A stretch of DNA of 64,000 bases from Nocardioides astragali (GCF_024436375.1 NZ_JAFMZM010000006.1:124001-188000); one strand, 5' to 3'; positions 16,634-25,684 are shown, counted from the stretch's first letter. Translations and numbers: made by a program. Notes: generated from the sequence alone by a model not told the origin.

Positions 16634-17356
16634 ATGGACCAGGTCGATCTCGTCGTACCGCGACAGCGGGCGCTCAAGCATGTGCAGGTCCGTGAGCACG
16701 TCCGAAGCCTCATCGAAGCCCAGCCGCCCGGGGCCGCCGCCCCGTCCGAGCGCGAGCTTGTGGCGCGGTTCGGCGTGGCGCGGATGACCGTACGACAGGC
16801 GCTCGACGCGCTTGTCGCCGAGGGACTCCTCGAGCGGATCCCCGGGCGCGGCACCTTCGTGGCGCAGCCGCCCAAGGCCGCGGGGCGACTCACCTCCTTC
16901 ACCGAGGAGATCCGCCGCCGCGGGATGCTCCCCGAGTCCCAGACCCTGCTGGCCCGCGTCGAGCAGGCCGGCCCCGGCGTCGCCCGCGCGCTCGACATCT
17001 CGCCGGGCGACCCGGTCCTGCACTGGCGCCGACTGCGTCGCGCCGACCAGGCGATCGTCTGCGTCGAGGACGCCTACCTCAACGAGGTGCTGCTGCCGGG
17101 CTTCCTGCAGCACGGCACGCCGACCAGCCTCTACGAAGCACTCGCCGCCCGTGGCCTGCGACCCACCGAGGTCGAGGACTCGATCAGCGCCGACCGGGCC
17201 AGCGCCGAGGAGGCGACCGTCCTCGAGATCGCGGAAGGTGACCCGGTCCTGCGCCACGCGCGGCGAGCCGTGTCCGATGGACGCATCGTCGAGGTCTCTC
17301 GCACCTGCTACCGGCACGACCGGTTCACCGTCTACCTCCAGCTCGCCGACCACTGA
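16634..17356 (+). CDS. GntR-family (HutC/UTRA) transcriptional regulator
   Basis: 240 residues. The N-terminal GntR winged helix is present (QVREHVRSLIEAQ, PSERELVARFGVARMTVRQALDAL, RIPGRGTFVA), as is a C-terminal UTRA effector domain (FTEEIRRRG, VLHWRRLRRADQAIVCVEDAYLN, VSRTCYRHDRFTVYLQL). The domain usually binds small sugars, amino acids or phosphates. ATG 16634 is preceded by -10-like TAGCCT (16621-16626) at 7 bases. No obvious transport or catabolic partner is adjacent, so the ligand and targets are unknown. Confidence 0.9.
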   Translation: MDQVDLVVPRQRALKHVQVREHVRSLIEAQPPGAAAPSERELVARFGVARMTVRQALDALVAEGLLERIPGRGTFVAQPPKAAGRLTSFTEEIRRRGMLPESQTLLARVEQAGPGVARALDISPGDPVLHWRRLRRADQAIVCVEDAYLNEVLLPGFLQHGTPTSLYEALAARGLRPTEVEDSISADRASAEEATVLEIAEGDPVLRHARRAVSDGRIVEVSRTCYRHDRFTVYLQLADH

Positions 17357-17359
17357 GGC

Positions 17360-17941
17360 TCACCGCCGATCGAGCTCGCGCAGCTCGCGATCGAGGTTGG
17401 CGCGCGCCGATGCCTCCCAGAGCTCACGGCCCTGCGAGGTGTGGAAGAGGTGGGGCTTGGCGGCCAGGTCGCTGAGCACGGCCGAGCGCCCGACGCGGAA
17501 GTCGTCGTCCCCGACGTGGGAGAAGTCGGCGCGCACGCCCGCGACGTACGCGTCGTAGCGCTCCCTCGGTGCGGCCAGGATGCCGAGGTCGGCGTCACTG
17601 AGGGCGCAGCCCGCCGGGTCGTCGTCGGCCGGCCGGTGGTGCGCCGTCATCCGCACCAGCCGCGCCACCTCGGTGGCGTGGTCCGGGGGCAGCACGCGCT
17701 CGGCCCACTGGGCGGACCGTTCCTCGTCGTCGGGTCCGCCGTCGTAGACGGCGTCGTGGAACCACGCAGCGAGGACCACGGTCGTGTCGACGTCCGCGCC
17801 GGCGTCCGCGAGCTGGTCGAGCCGGTCGAGCACCTCGGTGAGGTGGAGCAGGTCGTGGTAGCCGGCACGGTCCCAGGCCGCCAGGAGCTCGTCGCGCAGG
17901 TCGAGGTGGTTCGGCAGAGGCCAGCGGTCCGCGAGGCTCAC
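17360..17941 (-). CDS. HD-domain metal-dependent hydrolase-like protein
   Basis: 193-residue HD protein: YHDLLHLTEVL near the N terminus, AAWFHDAVYDGG carrying the HD pair, and MTAHHRP giving further metal-ligand histidines. Proteins of this type are predicted phosphohydrolases of unknown substrate. GTG 17941 overlaps the stop of the MpaB-like gene upstream (GTGA), so it is the second gene of a two-gene unit. It converges with gntR, with 3 bases between the stops. Confidence 0.8.
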   Translation of the reverse strand: MSLADRWPLPNHLDLRDELLAAWDRAGYHDLLHLTEVLDRLDQLADAGADVDTTVVLAAWFHDAVYDGGPDDEERSAQWAERVLPPDHATEVARLVRMTAHHRPADDDPAGCALSDADLGILAAPRERYDAYVAGVRADFSHVGDDDFRVGRSAVLSDLAAKPHLFHTSQGRELWEASARANLDRELRELDRR

Positions 17942-18813
17942 CGCGCCGCCGTCCGCTGGAGGGCGCGTGCCTCGGCGTGCCCGGGCGCCATCGCCCACCG
18001 GATGGCGCCGGTCGCGACGGACCCCAGGGCCCGGCCCGCCGTCCGTTCCAGCACCGGCAGGTGGGGCAGCCCCAGCTCACGCTTGGCCAGCTCGGGGGCC
18101 AGCGTGACCGCGGCGGCCACGAGCGAGAGGTAGGCCGGACGCGCGGCGAGCGGCAGGTCGGGGTGCCAGATGAGGAAGCTGATCGCGTCGCGGGCGGCGG
18201 GCGTGCCGCGCAGCTCCGGCTCGTACGCCGCCAGCGTCGCGCGCAGCCCGGCCTCCGTCGTCGGCGGGTCGGTGACGCCGACGAGTCGCGCGACGTGGGC
18301 GGTCTGGGCGACGTACTCGTCCCGCTCGGCGCCGACGAGCGGGCGGTGCCCGTGGGTGTCGTGCGCGATCAGGAAGCTGTCGATCTCCGCGGCATGCACC
18401 CAGCCGAGCAGGTGGGGGTCGTTGGCGGCGTACGGCGTCCCGTCGGGCATTGTTCCCACCACCGACTCGTGGGCGCGGTGGACGGCGCCGATGACCTGCA
18501 GGGCGTGCTCCTCCGGGCCGAAGGTCGTCATGGCGATGTAGGTGGAGACCTGCGCCAGGCGGCCCCACATGTCGCCGCGGTAGCCGGAGTGGTCGGCGAC
18601 GCCCTGCATCGCTGAGGGATGGAGGGACTGCAGCATGATCGCGCGGATGCCGCCGACGAACATGGAGGCGTCACCGTGGACCCGGCCGATGGGGGAGCCC
18701 GGCTCGAACCACCGCGGGCCCGGCGACCCGTGCACGCGCTGCCGCGCCTGCTGGCCGTTGGGTCCGGCGACCTTGCGGAACAGCTCGGCGCCGAGGCGTT
18801 GGCGGAGACTCAC
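17938..18813 (-). CDS. Oxygenase MpaB-like (DUF2236) protein
   Basis: 291 residues with the DUF2236/MpaB pattern: GGIRAIMLQSLHPSAMQGVADHSGYRGD, RVHGDASMF, WVHAAEIDSFLIAH and the C-terminal FLIWHPDLPLAARPAYLSL. Relatives include latex-clearing oxygenase and fungal MpaB, which use haem b; conserved His residues are visible but no substrate can be named. GTG 18813 is preceded by a -10 box TAGCCT on the minus strand at 18826-18821, 7 bases upstream, so the mRNA is probably leaderless. It is followed by the HD gene with overlapping stop/start. Confidence 0.82.
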   Translation of the reverse strand: MSLRQRLGAELFRKVAGPNGQQARQRVHGSPGPRWFEPGSPIGRVHGDASMFVGGIRAIMLQSLHPSAMQGVADHSGYRGDMWGRLAQVSTYIAMTTFGPEEHALQVIGAVHRAHESVVGTMPDGTPYAANDPHLLGWVHAAEIDSFLIAHDTHGHRPLVGAERDEYVAQTAHVARLVGVTDPPTTEAGLRATLAAYEPELRGTPAARDAISFLIWHPDLPLAARPAYLSLVAAAVTLAPELAKRELGLPHLPVLERTAGRALGSVATGAIRWAMAPGHAEARALQRTAAR

Positions 18814-18900
18814 GCCGTCGAGGCTAGCCCGTACGGGCACACGGTCGTGGTTTGCTCGAACCCGCCACGAGCAGGCTTCGCCGACGACGAGAGGACCTCT

Positions 18901-19440
18901 GTGCCCCCGCCCGATCGCATCCTCGTCTACGGCGTCACCGGGAGCGGCAAGAGCACGGCTGCCGCGCAGATCGCCGCCGTCACGGGCCTGCCGCTGACGC
19001 TCGTCGACGAGCTGACCTGGCTGCCCGGGTGGGTGCCGGTGGACGGCGACGAGCAGCGACGGATCATCGGGGACATCACCCGCGGCGAGCGGTGGGTCCT
19101 CGACTCGTCGTACGGCGCGTGGCTCGACCTCGTCCTCCCACGCGCCGAGCTCGTGATCGGACTGGACTACCCGAGGTGGCTGTCGCTCTGGCGGCTCGTG
19201 CGCCGCACGGTGTCGGGGGCGATCACGCAGCAGCCGCGCTGCAACGGCAACGTCGAGACGTGGCGCAACATGGTCAGCCGCGACTCGATCATCCGCTGGC
19301 ACTTCCAGTCCTTCGCCCGCAAGCGGAGCCGGATGCGTGCGTGGGCCGCGGATCCGGGCGTGCCGCCCGTGGTGCTGGTGCGCCATCCGCGCGAGCTCGG
19401 CGCGGTGCTCGACTCGCTGGGTGCCGGCACGACGCTGTGA
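18901..19440 (+). CDS. P-loop nucleoside kinase-like protein (FlaR/topology-modulation type)
   Basis: 179 residues with Walker A GVTGSGKST near the N terminus, DELTWLPGWVPVD after strand 2, and LDYPRWLSLWRLVRRT in the lid region. This is the pattern of small adenylate-kinase-like proteins annotated as topology modulation proteins. GTG 18901 follows GAGAGG with a short spacing. A longer upstream in-frame reading is possible but would cross the divergent MpaB-like promoter. Function unknown; nucleotide binding is the only well-supported property. Confidence 0.75.
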   Translation: MPPPDRILVYGVTGSGKSTAAAQIAAVTGLPLTLVDELTWLPGWVPVDGDEQRRIIGDITRGERWVLDSSYGAWLDLVLPRAELVIGLDYPRWLSLWRLVRRTVSGAITQQPRCNGNVETWRNMVSRDSIIRWHFQSFARKRSRMRAWAADPGVPPVVLVRHPRELGAVLDSLGAGTTL

Positions 19441-19452
19441 CCCAGGGGACCT

Positions 19453-19482
19453 TTGACTTCGAGTACTCGAAGTTCCTACCGT
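19453..19482 (+). promoter_or_regulatory. MerR-type promoter with perfect operator dyad
   Basis: -35 TTGACT (19453-19458) and -10 TACCGT (19477-19482) are separated by 18 bases, and the perfect 18-base palindrome ACTTCGAGT/ACTCGAAGT (19456-19473) fills the spacer. That layout is the hallmark of MerR-family autoregulated promoters. The -10 box is 7 bases before the GTG start, so the transcript is leaderless. Confidence 0.8.
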
Positions 19483-19489
19483 CGATGAC

Positions 19490-19951
19490 GTGACCGCCTC
19501 GACCGTTCCCCGCAGCTACTCCATCAAGGAGGCCGCAGCCCTGACCGGGCTGCCGGCCAGCACGCTGCGCTACTACGAGCAGATCGGGGTCATCAGCCCG
19601 ATCAGCCGCGGAGCGAGCAGCAAGCACCGCGTCTACGACGAGGGCGACCTCGACCAGCTGATGTGGGTGGCCTGCCTCGCCGCGACCGGGATGTCGGTGG
19701 GCGACATGCGCCAGTACATGGCCAACAACCGGCTGGGCGCCGAGGCCGCCGCCGACCAGGAGCAGCTCCTTGCCGAGCAGCAGCGGAGGCTGGCGACCGA
19801 GGCCGAGGCGCTGGCCCTGCGCCAGCGCTACGTCCAGCTCAAGATCGCCTACTGGCAGGCCGTCCAGGCCGGCGACGCGATTCGCGCTGAGGAGCTCTCC
19901 GTCGAGGCGCGGGCCCTGGCCGACGAGCTCCGGCGGGTCGGCAAGGCCTAG
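19490..19951 (+). CDS. MerR-family transcriptional regulator, AdhR-like
   Basis: 153 residues: N-terminal MerR winged helix (YSIKEAAALTGLPASTLRYYEQIGVISP, RVYDEGDLDQL) and a long coiled-coil dimer helix with QEQLLAEQQRRL. There are no Cys residues in a metal-binding pattern at the C terminus, which argues against a metal sensor; the closest type is AdhR/NmlR, regulators of aldehyde or carbonyl stress. It lies 68 bases before a zinc alcohol dehydrogenase on the same strand and has an operator in its own promoter, so both genes are likely induced together. Confidence 0.88.
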   Translation: MTASTVPRSYSIKEAAALTGLPASTLRYYEQIGVISPISRGASSKHRVYDEGDLDQLMWVACLAATGMSVGDMRQYMANNRLGAEAAADQEQLLAEQQRRLATEAEALALRQRYVQLKIAYWQAVQAGDAIRAEELSVEARALADELRRVGKA

Positions 19952-20019
19952 TCACCTCCCGGGCGCCCACCGCCCGGGCTCCGCACCCCACCCCTCACCA
20001 GACGAAGGAAGACTTCAGC

Positions 20020-21060
20020 ATGCGCGTCAACGCCTACGCAGCACCGTCCGCCGGCCAGCCGCTGGCCCCGACCACCATCGAGCGTCGTGAGGTCGGCGCC
20101 AACGACGTGCTCATCGCCATCGAGTACGCCGGCATCTGCCACTCCGACATCCACACCGTCAACGGCGACTGGGGTCCGCAGCCCTTCCCCGTCGTGCCGG
20201 GCCACGAGATCGTCGGCACCGTCACCGAGGTCGGCTCCTCGGTCACCCGCCACCGGACCGGCGACCGCGTCGGCGTGGGCTGCATGGTCAACTCGTGCGG
20301 CGAGTGCGACAACTGCCGTCGCGGTGACGAGCAGTACTGCGCCCGGGGGATGGTCGGCACCTATGCCGCCACCGACCGCGACGGCACCACCACCCAGGGC
20401 GGCTACTCCACCCACGTCGTCGTCGACGCCGACTACGTCGTCTCGGTGCCCGACAGCCTCGACCCGGCCGCCGCCGCGCCGCTGCTGTGCGCCGGCATCA
20501 CGACGTACTCGCCTCTGAAGCACTGGCACGCGGGCCCGGGCAGGAAGGTCGCCGTCGTCGGCCTCGGCGGGCTCGGCCACATGGCCGTCAAGATCGCCCA
20601 CGCCATGGGCGCCGACGTCACCGTGCTGTCGCAGTCGCTGAAGAAGCAGGAGGACGGCCTGCGCCTCGGCGCGGACCACTACTTCGCGACCAGCGAGCCC
20701 GGCACGTTCGACGCGCTCGCCGGCTCCTTCGACCTGGTGATCAACACGGTCAGCGCCCCGATCGACGTCAGCGCCTACCTCTGCCTGCTCGCGGTCGACG
20801 GCGCCCTGGTCAACGTCGGTGCCCCGGCCGAGCCCCTCAGCCTGGACGTCTTCTCGCTGCTGACGAACCGCCGTTCCTTCGCCGGGTCCATGATCGGCGG
20901 CATCGCCGAGACCCAGGAGATGCTCGACTTCTGCGCCGAGCACGGCATCGCCTCGGAGGTCGAGGTGATCAGCGCCGACCAGGTCAACGAGGCGTACGAG
21001 CGCGTGCTGGCCTCCGACGTGCGCTACCGGTTCGTGATCGACACGAGCACGATGGGCTGA
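20020..21060 (+). CDS. Zinc-dependent NAD(P) alcohol/aldehyde dehydrogenase
   Basis: 346-residue medium-chain dehydrogenase. Catalytic zinc ligands appear in YAGICHSDIH and PGHEIVG; the structural zinc site is CGECDNCRRGDEQYC; the nucleotide-binding motif is VGLGGLGHMAVKIA. It is closest in pattern to the CAD/YahK/AdhC group, which reduces aldehydes with NADPH. It starts at ATG 20020 behind AAGGAAGA and follows the MerR-type regulator, consistent with an aldehyde-detoxification pair. The exact substrate is not determined by sequence. Confidence 0.93.
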   Translation: MRVNAYAAPSAGQPLAPTTIERREVGANDVLIAIEYAGICHSDIHTVNGDWGPQPFPVVPGHEIVGTVTEVGSSVTRHRTGDRVGVGCMVNSCGECDNCRRGDEQYCARGMVGTYAATDRDGTTTQGGYSTHVVVDADYVVSVPDSLDPAAAAPLLCAGITTYSPLKHWHAGPGRKVAVVGLGGLGHMAVKIAHAMGADVTVLSQSLKKQEDGLRLGADHYFATSEPGTFDALAGSFDLVINTVSAPIDVSAYLCLLAVDGALVNVGAPAEPLSLDVFSLLTNRRSFAGSMIGGIAETQEMLDFCAEHGIASEVEVISADQVNEAYERVLASDVRYRFVIDTSTMG

Positions 21061-21086
21061 GCTCTCGGCCCGGCGGGCCTCAGCTC
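21059..21086. terminator. Bidirectional hairpin between convergent genes
   Basis: Nested inverted repeat GAGCT...GGCCC-GGC-GGGCC...AGCTC spans the stops of the alcohol dehydrogenase (+) and the XPB helicase (-). It is suited to terminate both transcripts. No T tract. Confidence 0.5.
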
Positions 21087-22729
21087 GGGTCGGGGGTCAG
21101 GTCGCCGGCGTCGATGATGCGGTAGGCGTAGCCCTGCTCGGCGAGGAACCGCTGCCGGTTCTGGGCGAAGTCGGCGTCGACCGTGTCGCGGGAGACGATC
21201 GTGTAGAAGTGTGCGCTGCGGCCCTCGGTCTTGGGTCGCAGCAGCCGCCCGAGCCGCTGCGCCTCCTCCTGGCGCGACCCGAACGACCCGCTGACCTGGA
21301 TGGCGACCTCGGCCGAGGGCAGGTCGATGGAGAAGTTGGCGACCTTGCTGACCACGAGCAGGCCGATCTCGCCGGAGCGGAAGGCGGCGAAGAGCCGCTG
21401 GCGCTCCTTGACCGGGGTCTCGCCCTTGATCACCGGTGCGTCGAGCATCTCGGCGATCTCGTCGAGCTGGTCGATGTACTGACCGATCACGAGGGTGGGC
21501 TGGCTGGCGTGCTGGCGCACGAGACGGCGTACGACGTCGATCTTGGCGTGGGTGCACGAGGCGAGGCGGTAGCGGGTGTCGGGGTCGCTGGTGGCGTAGG
21601 CCAGTCGTTCGCCGTCCGGCAGGGTGACCCGCACCTCGACGCAGTCCGCCGGCGCGATGTAGCCCTGGGCCTCGATGTCCTTCCACGGGGCGTCGTAGCG
21701 CTTGGGCCCGATCAGGGAGAACACCTCGCCCTCGCGCCCGTCCTCGCGGACCAGGGTCGCCGTCAGGCCGAGGCGCCGGCGGGCCTGGAGGTCGGCGGTC
21801 ATCCGGAAGATCGGCGCGGGCAGCAGGTGCACCTCGTCGTAGACGATGAGCCCCCAGTCGCGGGCGTCGAGCAGCTCGAGGTGCGGGTAGATGCCCTTCC
21901 GCCTGGTCGTCAGCACCTGGTAGGTGGCGATGGTGACCGGCCGGACCTCCTTGACCGCGCCGGAGTACTCGCCGATCTCGTCGGCGGTCAGCGACGTGCG
22001 CGCGACCAGCTCGTCCTTCCACTGGCGCGCGCTGACAGTGTTGGTGACGAGGATGAGCGTGGTGGCCTGGGCGTGGGCCATGGCGGCCGCGCCGACGAGG
22101 GTCTTGCCGGCCCCACAGGGGAGGACGACCACGCCGGAGCCACCGTCCCAGAAGGACTGGGCGGCCGCGCGCTGGTAGGGGCGCAGCGTCCACCCGTCCT
22201 CGGCGAGGTCGATGTCGTGGGCCTCCCCGTCGACGTAGCCGGCGAAGTCCTCGGCCGGCCAGCCGAGCTTGAGCAGGGCCTGCTTGAGGTTGCCGCGCTC
22301 GCTCGGGTGGACCGCGACGGTGTCGTCGTCGAGCCGGGCGCCGACCATGCCGGCGATCTTCTTGGCGCGGAGCACCTCCTCCAGCACCGGCCGGTCGAGC
22401 GAGGACAGCACCAGCCCGTGGACCGGGTGCTTCTCCAGCCGGAGCCGGCCGTAGCGCCCCATCGTCTCGGCGACGTCGACGAGCAGCGCGTGCGGGACGG
22501 CGTACCTCGACCACGTCAGCAGCGCGTCGACGACCTGCTCGGCGTCGTGGCCGGCTGCGCGCGCGTTCCAGAGGCCGAGGGGGGTGAGGCGGTAGGTGTG
22601 GATGTGCTCGGGCGAGCGCTCGAGCTCGGCGAAGGGGGCGATCGCCTTGCGCGCCTCCGGTGCCGCGGGGTGGTCGACCTCGAGCAGGAGCGTCTTGTCC
22701 GACTGGACGATGAGGGGACCGTCATTCAC
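21080..22729 (-). CDS. XPB/ERCC3-type DNA repair helicase
   Basis: 549-residue superfamily 2 helicase. N-terminal damage-recognition-like region (~1-170), then LRPYQRAAAQSFW, Walker A CGAGKT, DEVH box (VYDEVHLLPA), motif III GLTATLVREDG with an RED-like triad, and C-terminal motifs VSKVANFSIDLP and QRLGRLLRPK. Bacterial and archaeal XPB unwinds DNA 3'-5' and acts in repair with a nuclease partner. GTG 22729 has a -10 box TAGTAT (minus strand 22741-22736) 6 bases upstream, indicating a leaderless transcript. Two further genes on this strand lie upstream, one being a helicase-associated protein. Confidence 0.95.
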   Translation of the reverse strand: MNDGPLIVQSDKTLLLEVDHPAAPEARKAIAPFAELERSPEHIHTYRLTPLGLWNARAAGHDAEQVVDALLTWSRYAVPHALLVDVAETMGRYGRLRLEKHPVHGLVLSSLDRPVLEEVLRAKKIAGMVGARLDDDTVAVHPSERGNLKQALLKLGWPAEDFAGYVDGEAHDIDLAEDGWTLRPYQRAAAQSFWDGGSGVVVLPCGAGKTLVGAAAMAHAQATTLILVTNTVSARQWKDELVARTSLTADEIGEYSGAVKEVRPVTIATYQVLTTRRKGIYPHLELLDARDWGLIVYDEVHLLPAPIFRMTADLQARRRLGLTATLVREDGREGEVFSLIGPKRYDAPWKDIEAQGYIAPADCVEVRVTLPDGERLAYATSDPDTRYRLASCTHAKIDVVRRLVRQHASQPTLVIGQYIDQLDEIAEMLDAPVIKGETPVKERQRLFAAFRSGEIGLLVVSKVANFSIDLPSAEVAIQVSGSFGSRQEEAQRLGRLLRPKTEGRSAHFYTIVSRDTVDADFAQNRQRFLAEQGYAYRIIDAGDLTPDPS

Positions 22730-22786
22730 CCGGCAATACTACGGACGGCCCCCGCGCGGCCGTCGGTCGCGACCGGGAGAGGCGGC

Positions 22787-23314
22787 TCAGCGGGCCGACG
22801 CGGCCTTCTGGCGGGCGCGGAACGCCGCGACGTTGGCCCGCGACGAGCACCGGTCCGAGCAGTAGCGACGCGACTGGTTGGGCGAGGTGTCGACGAAGAC
22901 GTTGTCGCACCGCGGCTCGGAGCAGATGCCGAGGCGGGTCGCGCCGAGGTCGCACACCAGGGTGGCCAGGCCCATCAGCGCCTCACCGATGAGCAGCTCG
23001 GCCACCGACGCCGCCCGGTTGGCCACGTGCATGTGGAGGTGGTCGGGGTCGTGGTCGGAGATCATCGGCGTGACCGGGTGGCTGGCGAGGAGGTCGTTGA
23101 GCGAGCCCACGACCAGGCGTACGTCGTCGACGTCGGAGGCCTCGAACACCGGGCGCAGCTCGGCCTGGAAGGACTGCAGGGACGTCACGTCGGCCAGGAC
23201 CACCGAGCGGTGCAGCCACGAGCGGTCCGCGAGGTGCTCACGCAGGGCCGCCTCGTCCGACAGCTCGGCGTTCACGAGCGCGGCGGCGCGCTCGGCGTAA
23301 CGGATGAAGTCCAC
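22787..23314 (-). CDS. CGNR zinc-finger (ABATE-type) protein
   Basis: 175 residues. An N-terminal predicted stress-response domain (MDFIRYAERAAALVNAELSD) is followed by the C-terminal CGNR zinc finger seen as GICSEPRCDNVFVDTSPNQSRRYCSDRCSSRANVAAFRAR; the four Cys and SSRANV block are typical. These proteins are presumed DNA-binding regulators. GTG 23314 has -10 TAGAGT (minus strand 23326-23321) 6 bases ahead, so it has its own leaderless promoter although it sits between two helicase-related genes. Confidence 0.88.
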   Translation of the reverse strand: MDFIRYAERAAALVNAELSDEAALREHLADRSWLHRSVVLADVTSLQSFQAELRPVFEASDVDDVRLVVGSLNDLLASHPVTPMISDHDPDHLHMHVANRAASVAELLIGEALMGLATLVCDLGATRLGICSEPRCDNVFVDTSPNQSRRYCSDRCSSRANVAAFRARQKAASAR

Positions 23315-23347
23315 GTCGCCACTCTACGGACGTGAGATCTGGCGCGC

Positions 23348-25615
23348 TCAGGCTTGCCGGACGCCGGTGATCCGGTGCACCGCGAACTCGCGTACGTCGT
23401 CCGCGCGGTGGTCGAAGGCCGACAGCCGTCCGCCGTCGAGCCGTCGCGGGTCGACGACCCGTTCGCCGTTGGCGCCGTGGTTGTCGACGTAGCCGATGAC
23501 GACCGTGCTGCCCGTCTCGATCGCGTCCCGCAGCGCGGCCAGTGCCCCGGACGGGGTCGTCGCCTCGGCGCTCGAGGGTCGTGAGGACTCGGCGCGGTCG
23601 CCGGCGCGGATCGCGGTGGCGACGGCCTGCACCTGGGCGGCCTGCCGAGCCTCGACCGCACCGGCGGGACGGCGGCCCCGGCGGGTGCGGGCCCGCCTGA
23701 GGTCGGGCCGGCTGACCCGCACGGTCCCGTCGGCCGCCTCGACCACCGGTGCCGCGCCGAGCTCGCGCAGTCGCGGCAGCAGCACGTCGAGCGGCGAGGT
23801 GGCGATCGCGACCGTCGGCGCGAGCAGTCGCAGTCCCAGCGTCCGGGCCCGCGGGTCGTGGACCAGCGCGGCCAGCGCCGCCTCGTCGTCGGCACGCAGG
23901 AACGCCTCCGCGTGCCCGACCCGCACCGAGCCGAACGTTCGGGCGACGTCGTCGACGAGGAACTCGAGGGGCTGGGGGACCGGGGTCTGCGAGACGGACG
24001 TCAGGAAGTCGCGCACCTCGAGAGCCGACCAGCCGGCGTCGAAGCCGCGGCGCAACGAGCCCGACGAGAAGCGGTAGACCGTGGCCCCGCCGCGCGACTC
24101 GACGTCGGCGAGCAGGTGGAGCCGTCGAGCCACCTCGGTCTCCAGCGGCCCGGGCGCGACCGCGGTGAGGTCCGCCTGCAGCAGGACCTGCTCGACGGGT
24201 CGCGGGAGGTGGGGGTCGATGGCGGCCGCGGCTCCCGGGAGGTCGTCCGCGGCCACGAGGCGGCCGCTGGGCGGCAGGCCCCCGGCGCCGCTCACGCCCA
24301 GCACCGCGGCCTCGCCGAGCGCTGCGGTGACCAGGTCGGAGAACACCGTTGGCCGGCGCGGACGCAACCAGCCGATCCGCTGCACCACCGACGCGATGCC
24401 GGTGCCGGCGGCGAGCACCTCGCCCTCGGGCAGCTCGGCCAGGACGCGCAGGGCCAGCCGGCGCGCCTCGGGGGCGAGGCCGGAGGACAGCTCGGGGGCC
24501 AGGGCGTTCCACGACTTCCCGGCCGCGTCGCGCGAGCCGACGAGCGACGGCACGCGACTGCTGGCCAGCCAGCCGTCGACCAGCCGGGCCCACCGCTCGG
24601 AGGTCGACCGCCCCGACCAGACATCGAACTCGTCGGTCGGCAGCCAGGCAGGGGTGCCGTCGGGCTCGGCGCCCTCGGCGATCAGCCCGGAGGCCAGCGC
24701 CACCTCGACGATCAGTGCCGCACCCTCCTCGTCGACATGCAGCTCGCGGGCCACGGCCTTGAGGTCGCGGACGGCCAGCCCGCCGCTGCGCAGCACGCTC
24801 GGCGGCTGCACGCCCCAGTGGTCCAGCAGCAGCTCCACCCGGCGTACGACGTCGAACGCGGCGCCCGCCGCGGTGCGGGCCACGAGTGCGGCGTCGCGAG
24901 AGCTCGTGGCCAGCTCCGGCACCTGGTCCACCGGCTCGGTCGTCGTGCGTCCACCGCGCAGGGCCAGGCCGACCTCGCCCGGCAGGACGACGGTGTGTCC
25001 CTCGCGCGGCACCAGCAGCCGGCGGCTGATCAGCTCCTCGGCGGGCGTCGCCGCCTGGTCGGGCGAGACCGTACGGCGCGCCGACCCCGTGGTGCCCTCC
25101 CCGCCGTGGGCGTCGACGTGGCGCAGCAGTGCCATGGCTGCCGGGCTGAGCCCGGCGAGCCGGGCGGTGACCTCCTCGGGGGAGGCCGGCTCGGGACTGC
25201 TCGGGCGGAGCCCGCTGATGCCGGCCGGCATGCCGCGCATCGCGTCGGCGACCCCGGTCAGGGCCCGGATGCCGCCCGGTACCTCCCATGCCAGGGCGAG
25301 GTCGAGCAGCCGCTGGAGCGCGCGCGCCGTACGGGCCTCGTCGGCCCGGACGATCGAGATCACACCCTCCGAGGTGGTTTGACCTGCAACCAGCAGGGCA
25401 TCAAGCACGGAAAGTTCCAGACGGTCGAGGCCGTCGAGGGAGCGGTGGATCGACGAACGTGTGGCGGCCCGTGAGGCGAGCTGCGACGAATCTTGAGGGG
25501 CGGGTGTGGCGAGATCTGGACGGGCCCTGAGCAGCGCCACGAGCCGCTCGTCCGGCCAGCCCCGGAGCTGGTCGGCAAGAGTTCGCGCGGGTGTCGCCCG
25601 CCCTCGACTGGACAT
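23348..25615 (-). CDS. Helicase-associated protein (XPB/Ssl2-like N-terminal and WYL-like C-terminal regions)
   Basis: 755 residues without helicase motifs of its own. The N-terminal half resembles the helicase C-terminal/XPB-associated winged-helix domains (LRGWPDERLVALLRARPDL, SLDGLDRLELSVLDALLVAG). The C terminus (LRDAIETGSTVVIGYVDNHGANGERVVDPRRLDGGRLSAFDHRADDVREFAVHRI) looks like a WYL-type ligand-sensing fold. In actinobacteria this protein is commonly found beside XPB, as here with one gene between. ATG 25615 is 7 bases after -10 TAGCGT (minus strand 25628-25623). A partner role in repair is inferred. Confidence 0.85.
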   Translation of the reverse strand: MSSRGRATPARTLADQLRGWPDERLVALLRARPDLATPAPQDSSQLASRAATRSSIHRSLDGLDRLELSVLDALLVAGQTTSEGVISIVRADEARTARALQRLLDLALAWEVPGGIRALTGVADAMRGMPAGISGLRPSSPEPASPEEVTARLAGLSPAAMALLRHVDAHGGEGTTGSARRTVSPDQAATPAEELISRRLLVPREGHTVVLPGEVGLALRGGRTTTEPVDQVPELATSSRDAALVARTAAGAAFDVVRRVELLLDHWGVQPPSVLRSGGLAVRDLKAVARELHVDEEGAALIVEVALASGLIAEGAEPDGTPAWLPTDEFDVWSGRSTSERWARLVDGWLASSRVPSLVGSRDAAGKSWNALAPELSSGLAPEARRLALRVLAELPEGEVLAAGTGIASVVQRIGWLRPRRPTVFSDLVTAALGEAAVLGVSGAGGLPPSGRLVAADDLPGAAAAIDPHLPRPVEQVLLQADLTAVAPGPLETEVARRLHLLADVESRGGATVYRFSSGSLRRGFDAGWSALEVRDFLTSVSQTPVPQPLEFLVDDVARTFGSVRVGHAEAFLRADDEAALAALVHDPRARTLGLRLLAPTVAIATSPLDVLLPRLRELGAAPVVEAADGTVRVSRPDLRRARTRRGRRPAGAVEARQAAQVQAVATAIRAGDRAESSRPSSAEATTPSGALAALRDAIETGSTVVIGYVDNHGANGERVVDPRRLDGGRLSAFDHRADDVREFAVHRITGVRQA

Positions 25616-25684
25616 CCCTCTTACGCTACTCGCCGGGTCGGTGCCGCCGCCCCACATCTCGACACGGGGCGAAGAGGGCCGGGC

